Assembly: GCF_000524195.1 (NCBI RefSeq)
Contig: NW_020170401.1
Location: forward strand, 76,657 to 140,656
Source: Echinococcus granulosus
Taxonomy: Eukaryota; Platyhelminthes; Cestoda; Cyclophyllidea; Taeniidae
Length of the DNA stretch: 64,000 nucleotides
Direction of reading: 5' to 3'
The translations under genes and the position numbers were made by a program. The notes under the pieces were generated by a model that saw only the letters and a program-made list of their open reading frames with translations, had not been told where the DNA came from and ran no database searches. Shown piece after piece: positions 56,772-64,000 of the stretch (position 1 is the first letter of the stretch; each line of letters starts with the position of its first letter).

Positions 56772-59700
56772 AGCGAGAAATTAGTGGCTATATTGAGGAG
56801 ACAATGTTTTGTCGGAATTTGCATTCGTGTGGATGAGGCCGAATCCTTCTTTTCCCCCTTTTAGTATATGCGTAACTGATGCTCTCGTGACCACCCGACT
56901 TTGCCTGTTTGTGGTGTCACGTTTAAGATCTCCGCATCTGGTTTAAGTGGTCGTGTCTGTGTAGATGTGCTGTAGATACTTGTCCCCAGAGCATTGTACT
57001 CGTAATAATAATCATTCTCCTGACCTGGCCATCGAGACCGCAAGATGCACTAGAATTAATATTTTTCTATCTGTATTTTGGCAACTGTGACTAAATAAAT
57101 TCTTTTCTGTTTAAAAGAATTCTCATTTGTTTAATTAATGCTGTGAAAAGATTTGAAGGAGGAACAAGGGGGCTCTTGTTGGTACTTTGTTGGAATTGCT
57201 TAAATGGTTGGTGCGAAAACCTAGTTTTAATAAAAATGCGGGGTATTTCAAAATAATTTAGGTATTAATGATTGTTAATGAGATAGTACAAGGAGGGTGA
57301 ATGGAACTGTAAGGTTTTTTGTGGTGGAAATGAAATAGGCGGTTACAATTAGCAACCTTTTCTCAAAAGGTCAACCTTGTGGAATTGGCTTTGTAGCACG
57401 TGGTGACCCCGGAGACAAACAGCCTGTCTCTAGCCTTTGTTACATCCATTCCCACACCCCCTTCATTTCCTAGCTGTCCCTTCTACCTAGCGTGGGCATG
57501 TCTAGCTGTCAAGCATGGCTATCTGACATGCGATTTACCAGTGTGTTAATGCCAGGACGAAATGAAAGCTATCACTTTGAGAAGTGGCTTCTAGGCGAAG
57601 GGGAGAAGTGATGGTTTGAGTGCGACCCTTTCACCTGTAAAATGCCAAAGTAGAAGTTTCCCCAAGGCGTGCTGTCATCTGTTAGTCGATGACGTGAAAC
57701 CCGTTGGCTTAGTGGCTTCCATGAAATTCCCTTCCCGATTGACGTAGGGTTGTGTGAGTTGTTTATCACTCGCATTAAACATTGTTGAGATTTGTCCTTG
57801 ACACGTTAATCTCGGGTTGATGTCAGCAGCGTCACGCGGTTTGTCGATTCGCTGAAGAATAGAGGGTCGTCACCAAGGTGACATGTTGATCGCTGAGTAA
57901 TTCACCACCAAAGTAATTACGGCTCTAAACCAAACGGTCGACCGAATCATGCAAATGTAGGAAATTCCTTTTAAAATGAAAACAGCCTGCTTCCATTCGA
58001 TATGATTTACTTGCCACCCCATTTTCTGAAGCTGGAAAGGAGAAATTTTGATTAACACTAAGCAATGGCATTTGAATAAAATCTTTTGTTGTGGAATTAT
58101 CGGTGGTGAATTTTTAGTTGTCAAAAGGGGAATGTTTGATTCCTGAAGGCCCCCTTATTATTAGGGTGGAAAACAATTTTTATGAAAGAGTTTGCAACAG
58201 TGAGGAGCAACAGAGAATTGCAAGGATAGGTATAAAACATATTTACAGTTGCTCTACCTGAGGTTGACAATCTGTGCCTCGATTGCCATCTTTGCAAATA
58301 AATTTCTGAAAGAGAACTGATTGATTCACACACCCAAGAACCTCAATGATATGGCATTTTGAAACGGTCTCTTTCATGTCTTTGACGATCTTGCCTTTTA
58401 ACGGCATTCCACCCACAATTACTTTGAGAAATGTGACTTGGGAGAATCAGAAGACCAGATGCGCATGTCGAAAGTTAAGCCATCCGCATCTGGATCGTGG
58501 AAGGTGTTGGGTCTTGACGAAAATGGAGGCCATTCCCTCGATCTACACCTTGACGTCCGAATTCAGCACTTGGATATAGACAATTGAGTTCAGCCTGCGC
58601 TGCACCATTAACGTCAGATGAAAATTATCCAGGAAGTTACTGCCTTTAATCAACGTTCGTCTCGAAATATTTTTATTCTTCCTTTTAACATTTTGCTTTG
58701 TTTACAGTGTTATTGTGATACGCATCCATATGTTGTAGTGTATGCAGAATTACGATTCCTTCCACTTCCAAGTTTTCGGCACATGAAAAGCGTAGAATCC
58801 AAGAGGCAGCCGGAATTGATGCGGTAGTCAGGATCCTGGTTTTATTTAAACCTCTACCCAACACTACATGCAAAGCCTTTCAATTAATTTTCTAAGATTT
58901 TACAACAGCAAAGAGCAGCAATAAATTTCAGGAAAAGTTTTATAGCCCATCTGTAGTCACTCCTCCACCTGAGCTTGACAGTATGTTCCCTGATCCCGAT
59001 TTTCACCATTAAACTTGATCTAACTGCGCGTTGAAACACACGGGCCCCTTTTGTTCTGCGGTGTAGCCCATGGGCCAGACTAACAGCCTCCGAGGCCCTC
59101 CACACGTTTCGTTTTGCTACTTCGATTCATTCAACTTCGAGGAAGACTCCGTAGAGACTCCGAACAGATGGATTAGAGATGGCGTCTACCTAATGGTAGC
59201 TATTCCAATCCCATTTTCTACGAGAACGCTCCTAGCAAGCAAAACACCACCAGACTTGAACCATTTGGAAAGCCCTTTATGGAGCTGCCTGCTGTGATCG
59301 TCTCGACTGGCTGCACAAAGGCAGCGGTACGGTAGGCAACGGTGCAGAATGCAGCAACTACACGATGACCGTAGAAATCGTCGCTACCAGCTTAGACTGC
59401 AAAAGGAGGTATTTGTGGGAATGTCGCCACTCCAGAAAAACGCTCCTCTTCTTTGCCTCCTCATCGAGGTTATCGTCATTCACCTCGGGCAGCTCCTCAT
59501 TCTTTTCACTCTGTTATTTTCCCCCCTTAAATAGATCTGTTTATTCCACCTTCTCTTGTCTTATTCGCACCTCATTCCTCCCACAGGCGATCATCAGGGA
59601 TTTCAGATATTGTACAGCTCGCGCCGATTTCTTCCATTTTTATCTCAAAACAGACCCACTTCTAGGTTGGTTGAATTAAGTAGTTGCTAGAATCCGATAA

Positions 59701-60814
59701 ACTTCACGTCAGATGTTTCTACAGCATCCCCTTCCTTCAGATAATCATCTGTCTGAACTACTTCGTAGCAGTTTCCATTTTGGCGACCTACATATTATTG
59801 ATGTTAAAAATACATCCCTTGAATGAATAAATAGGAGCACCCTGTTGATTAATCAACAAAATGGCTGGAACGGGTTGACAAGAAATGTGCTCGGACATTT
59901 TGTATTGCCCCTAAAATGGATCGCTTAGTGGGTTGTGCGCCTTGCCGCTGTAATCTTATCCGGGGCCATACGACTACTGGGCTCACATACAAACCGACTG
60001 AGGTACTATATGGGAGGTCTATTTCAAATCCACCAGAAGTTGCGCGTATCCACTAATTTTCTTGATATTTATCTTTGTACGTAGACTAGCTGCAGATTTC
60101 TTACAAGTCAAGACTTTACTGGTCCTATGAAATACTCTGAGCTGCGGCTTGCTGGCTGCCAAATGAGCCTTGGAGAAAGAAAGGTAAATTGCAGGAAAGC
60201 ACGCAAAGGGGTCCACAAATGCATGAATCAAAATGGAACCCAAACAGCATTGAAGCCAGCAAACTTTACGCAGAGATGGCCTCCTACTTCCAGGAATGCT
60301 GAATCAATGTGTACAATAATGCTGGGACAACTCAATTCGATTCTGCCTTTTTACTTTCCTTGGTAAATTACATCTTGACATAAGATGCAAAGCAGCAAAA
60401 CATGTAGTGAGGAAGAGGGCGGACTCTTCAGAAAAAAAGGAACATTTGAAAAACGGCGGCATAACCGGTGGACTTCAAGTGGCTGATGAGAAGTTCCTTC
60501 CAGTGGAGCGCACTCTTCCGGTTAACTCAGCTTCCATTTCGCTCACGCAATTTTGCAGATAGAGTTGAGTTAGGTGCGACCGATGTGAAAAGTGCGTTAA
60601 CAAATAGCGAATAGGCGGCCCAAGTAGGCCTGCATCAAATGTAAGAAGGGAAGAAATCCTAAGTGGTATTGGGCATCACAAACAACACATCTAATTAACA
60701 GCATAATTCACGACTTTACTTTCAAATTGAATTAAATTGGCATTTGCGTGGCGGCAGCAGCAGCAACAGTGGTGACCGTGACCCCACCTCTCCTGCAATC
60801 CACTCTCATCTCAT
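56772..60814. other. Gene-poor stretch downstream of PIK3C3
   Basis: No gene recognised. Two loosely similar segments at about 58250-58300 and 58958-59015 (both with ACCTGAGNTTGACA) hint at an old repeat. On the minus strand at about 59365-59510 an acidic frame (EELPEVNDDNLDEEAKKR) has coding-like composition but no recognised family or clear splice sites. Confidence 0.45.
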
Positions 60815-61108
60815 CTGCTGGGACCCGGTGCACTTAGTTACAGACTTGGTGCCCTCCGACTCCGCGTGCTTGGCTAATTGTTAAGCAGGAGATGCACAGC
60901 CGTCCGGACCTCTCAGCTCCTGATGGTTGGCTTTTCACTGCAATGAGTCAATCGACTGGATTTCACAGCAATACGCTCGAAGGTCGCCATTCACAGAGAA
61001 GATGTTCGTGTCCGGATGCACCTAGCACAACACCTTGTAGACGTAGTTGGCGTAGCTCTCCTTACTGCTCCCCCTTTTCACCTTCTCCACCTTTGCCTTG
61101 AACGCCAT
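60815..61108 (-). pseudogene. Histone H2B pseudogene
   Basis: The minus strand carries collinear H2B blocks: KESYANYVYKVL, VHPDT, FERIAVKSSRLTH, TIRS, TAVHLLL and LAKHAESEGTKSVTK. It is broken by an in-frame TAG at 61022-61024, a loss of about 10 codons after VHPDT (where functional H2B has its GISSKAM segment), a frame change before FERIA, a TGA after TIRS and a TAG with another frame change before LAKHA. The N-terminal tail is shortened to about a dozen residues after an ATG at 61106-61108. Functional H2B is a core nucleosome histone of about 123 aa. No histone 3' stem-loop is visible downstream. No other histone gene was seen nearby, so this is a lone relic. Confidence 0.9.
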
Positions 61109-63146
61109 CCTAGTGGCTTCGCATGACACCTCTGTGGGAATCATAATAACTTCAACTCGCCACTGAAATGCAACACAACCCTTTCTGACACCACCATTGC
61201 CACACCTACTTATTTTTTTATTTTTCCGTCGCCGTCACTGACAAAATTCGCCTCGCCACTGGTGCGCGAGTGTCAGCCAATCACAATGAGTACAACTGGG
61301 TCAGGCATCTTCTTATTGGTCGGAGTATTGCACTGGAACAAGCACTAGCAGAAGTACGATCAAAAAGAGTTACGCTCGGCATTTTCAAATAAACAGCATG
61401 GCTTTAGAAAACAAATTAATTAAAATTCATGAGGTGAATTAAACTTTCTGTTTCAGTACAAATTCACGTCCTCGAGACTCGGTTAAGCTCGAATTGGAGG
61501 TGGGTTTGGGGTTGAGCCTAGAATCTAATGCTTCAACATTGGATTAAATCAACTGGGCAACTGCCTATAGTGTGGCAGATAATACAAACAGTCCTACAAA
61601 CAGATCTACATAAACAATTAAGCCAGTTAAAAAATAAAAAGCATTGGTTGTCTCAATAAAAGTGCAATTAATCTTCAGTTATGCATAACGATAAAAGTGA
61701 CAACACCTAGCGGCGTTTTCAGATAAACAAACGCCTAATTTGAATGTTCACGTCAATCTCAACTTCGCCAAGGAGGACCTTAACACCCAAAGCAATATTA
61801 GTTTCAAAAACGTTTATTATAGATCTACTTACGGTAGCCGTACGAAGATAAATAAATTGCCAAAACAAGTGATCATACCTGTGGGAGACAATCGCACAAC
61901 TCTGGAGTGCTAGAAGGCAATAAAAAAAGCAGATTCTGGGTTCTAGCACCAAGACTGTACTTTGAGATACAACATTTGCTAAATGATTTCGTTGCTAGGC
62001 CAATGCACCAGTAATCGACAAATAAGATAACCATACTGCAGGACACCAGTGGATTCACAAGGCTTTTCTCTTCCGCAAATATTTAACGACTGCCTCGCCT
62101 AATTAGTAAGTGATTTTTAAATCTGCCACTACTTTATGACTCTGAACCTAGAAGATTCACCGATTGGAATGTCGAGGCTAACGCTCAAATGTACCAGAGA
62201 ACGACGCGGCACTTGTAATCTCGTAAGCTGCACTTGCACCTGACATTATGGTTGGCAACGCTATTGTCTTCTAGCTCTTCTTGATCCCACTATCCAGTCT
62301 CCCATAGTGTCGCAGCCTATCCAAATTGCAGGGAAGACACGGCTTGACTCGACTCGACACCTCACGTCATGTAACAGCCACTTCTGAATTCGAATCCCGA
62401 GTACTGCAACCTAACTTCCGAGTTGCGAGTTCTTGTTCTTCAGGGCCAAGCTAACCCCAAACCGACATTTCTTTCTTCAATAATCCTTTCTGCATGTGGA
62501 TGGACTTTGCATTCCGAATTCTTTAAATAGCCTATCAGAACGGCGACGTTCTCTTTGCGGGTGGAGGTCTCTACCATCGACGCGAACGGATGTGACCGCT
62601 GGTTGACTGGCTGCGGACTATCTACTGCCAAGAAGAGGCGGTTGTCGCCTCATCGCACATTAACAGTACTTTGACGGATCTTGGTCTTAACAATGCTTGT
62701 TGGGTAGCACAATGGTATATGGAAAGACCATCTGGGCTCCATACTGACCAATTAGTAAGTTTCGTAGGAAATAAGGAAAAATTAGGGGAACCGAATAAGA
62801 GAGGCAGCTTCGAGAAGTTGGAGAATAGTACAGCTAGCTTGCCAAGGGTCTTCTCTGCAGCTGTTTCCTACCCACATTGGACAAGGATGCGAAACTTTGG
62901 TGGCAATTACTTGAAGGAATAAATACCTGGAGGCGACATTTCTCTTTTTTAATCCTGCCAGAACAGAAAAGGTAATCAAACGAATTTGGTGATGAAAGGT
63001 GAAAAGAATACAGCCACTCCACCACCTCACAGTTGACCACATGCACAATCAAGGCCATTCCCGCCTACTTTTAGTCGTTCTACAACAAACACGAATTTTT
63101 TCCTCACCACATTCAACTTTGAGGTTGTATTGTAAGGCAAATATAC
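61109..63146. other. Gene-poor stretch right of the H2B pseudogene
   Basis: No gene established. Scattered minus-strand frames look mildly coding (61722-61830, ending VNIQIRRLFI; 62440-62631, TRKENVAVLIGYLKN), but no exon chain could be joined. They might belong with the ankyrin-like exon at 63.2 kb. Confidence 0.35.
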
Positions 63147-63325
63147 CTGTCTGCAGGGAGCTACCGTATTCCAACATGGCAATCACGCAATCCACGTATC
63201 CACCAGTAGCAGCCCGAGGAGCTGCAGTGGTTTTAAAAGCGCCAGTGTCTTGAACAGAAGCCTCGTCATTTGCGCAAAAACCCTTCGTGATGGATTCAAT
63301 GAGACATATTTTATGATGCTCTGAT
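63147..63325 (-). CDS. Ankyrin-like exon, partial or decayed
   Basis: A minus-strand frame open from about 63325 to a GT donor after 63147 encodes AATGGYVDCVIAMLEYGSSL, which fits the second half of an ankyrin repeat (GGHVDCVxLLLEYGA). The preceding residues lack a normal TPLH motif and are about four residues too long. An acceptor may lie at 63249 (TTCTGTTCAAG). Other exons were not identified, so this could be one exon of a gene extending either way or a relic. Function unknown beyond possible protein binding. Confidence 0.35.
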
Positions 63326-63790
63326 CGAATTCACTATGATCAGCCCCAGAGGTGGATGAAACGATGCAGTATTGCTAAAAATACTTAGAATGCACTATCT
63401 CCAAAAGGCCATGCGTTAGTTCCTCAAAATACCTTAAAGGGTACACCTCACCACTGCAAAACCAGCTTCCACTTCTCTTCCAGCTTAGAGTCATTCAATA
63501 AGTTATCCTCTTTTCAAAAAAAGGGTTGAAGAATTCTGCAGAAAACTTGACAGACGATGAAAATGCAACCCGCCCACCTACTAACTACTTACATAAGTTG
63601 TGTGCACCAAAAAGAAAACCAAATTAACGACACTTCATCGACTCACGCGAAAACCTAGGCAAGGAACATAACTTTATTCGATAGGTAATTTACTGGATGA
63701 TTAATAAAAAAAACATTAATTGGAAGAGTGTGAATAGGATGGGGAATTGTACCAAAAAATCTACTTAATTTTGGGAAGGTGTTGGCAGTG

Positions 63791-64000
63791 GTGTCGTCTG
63801 AAGCACCGAGTGGGTGCCTTGCTCTATGCGCGGCAGCGATTATTTCGCTGTAGACTCAACGACGATCCCCGCGTCATTTCGGTGCGACAGATGGACCTGG
63901 TGGCGGATCATCTAATGCAGTCGCAGAACGCACACCGTTCAGTCGAGGACATCACTGAACTTCCCCAAAGTCTTGCCGCAACAGTAATTGAGCTAACGCA
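63791..64000 (+). CDS. Partial unrecognised exon at the right edge
   Basis: A frame open from about 63740 to the window end (70 codons after a GTTGGCAG acceptor at 63790) has GC-rich third positions unlike its surroundings and a balanced composition (RLKHRVGALLYARQRLF, VRQMDLVADHLMQ, VEDITELPQSLAATVIEL). It looks like an exon of a gene continuing past the window. I do not recognise the protein. Confidence 0.5.

Noticed and set aside
62385..62410. TTCGAATCCC, like a tRNA B box
   Set aside because: No upstream A box and no cloverleaf can be folded around it.
1..64000. CRISPR arrays, operons, bacterial ribosome binding sites, rRNA genes
   Set aside because: The DNA is eukaryotic throughout; no regularly spaced direct repeats or rRNA motifs were seen.

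Overview
This is animal nuclear DNA, not prokaryotic. Every gene that can be rebuilt is an intron-bearing metazoan gene. The organism is most likely a parasitic flatworm, probably a taeniid-type tapeworm. That is an inference from four copies of a ~200 bp solo LTR of the kind reported as tapeworm TRIM elements, the abundance of 32-40 bp introns, and one gene whose ATG sits 3 nt behind a strong splice acceptor, as expected for spliced-leader trans-splicing. No species can be named from sequence alone.

Left part (1-18.5 kb) is compact. In order it holds an unassigned stretch (1-2.96 kb), an RBM15/Spenito-type RNA-binding protein (minus, 2964-6198), the spliceosomal zinc-finger protein ZMAT2 (plus, 8047-8659), a five-exon tetraspanin (minus, 8772-9823), FAM91A1 (plus, 10558-12987) and the nucleoporin NUP58 (minus, 14734-16103). 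Neighbours alternate in strand. ZMAT2/tetraspanin and FAM91A1/NUP58 converge; tetraspanin/FAM91A1 diverge. Three solo LTRs lie between genes here, two of them in the 2.5 kb between NUP58 and DPF.

Middle part (18.5-46.4 kb) is dominated by one BAF-complex gene of the DPF (requiem/d4) family. Its first four exons sit in 1 kb, followed by a 4.7 kb intron, one exon, a 13.2 kb intron and a final exon that supplies the second half of the second PHD finger. The introns have no recognisable gene but contain an old repeat that recurs in a PIK3C3 intron. From 37.9 to 46.4 kb there is only a small unrecognised ORF with a poly(A) signal, a CA microsatellite, a cluster of TATCGATTTT motifs and a fourth solo LTR.

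Right part (46.4-64 kb) holds a complete 16-exon PIK3C3 (Vps34 class III PI3-kinase), encoding 905 aa with the motif DFS in place of DFG. Beyond it lies a long gene-poor tract with a decayed histone H2B pseudogene (minus, about 60815-61108), a weak ankyrin-like exon (minus, about 63.2 kb) and a partial unrecognised exon running off the right edge.

The genes are housekeeping functions (m6A writer/splicing, nuclear pore, Golgi traffic, autophagy lipid kinase, chromatin remodelling) with no evident pathway linking them. I saw no clear evidence of a new multi-gene system. The most unusual signals are lineage-specific protein changes (DFS in Vps34, NUP58 without its N-terminal FG region, RBM15 without RRM1), the H2B pseudogene, the solo LTRs with intact 4-bp target duplications and the inter-intronic repeat.
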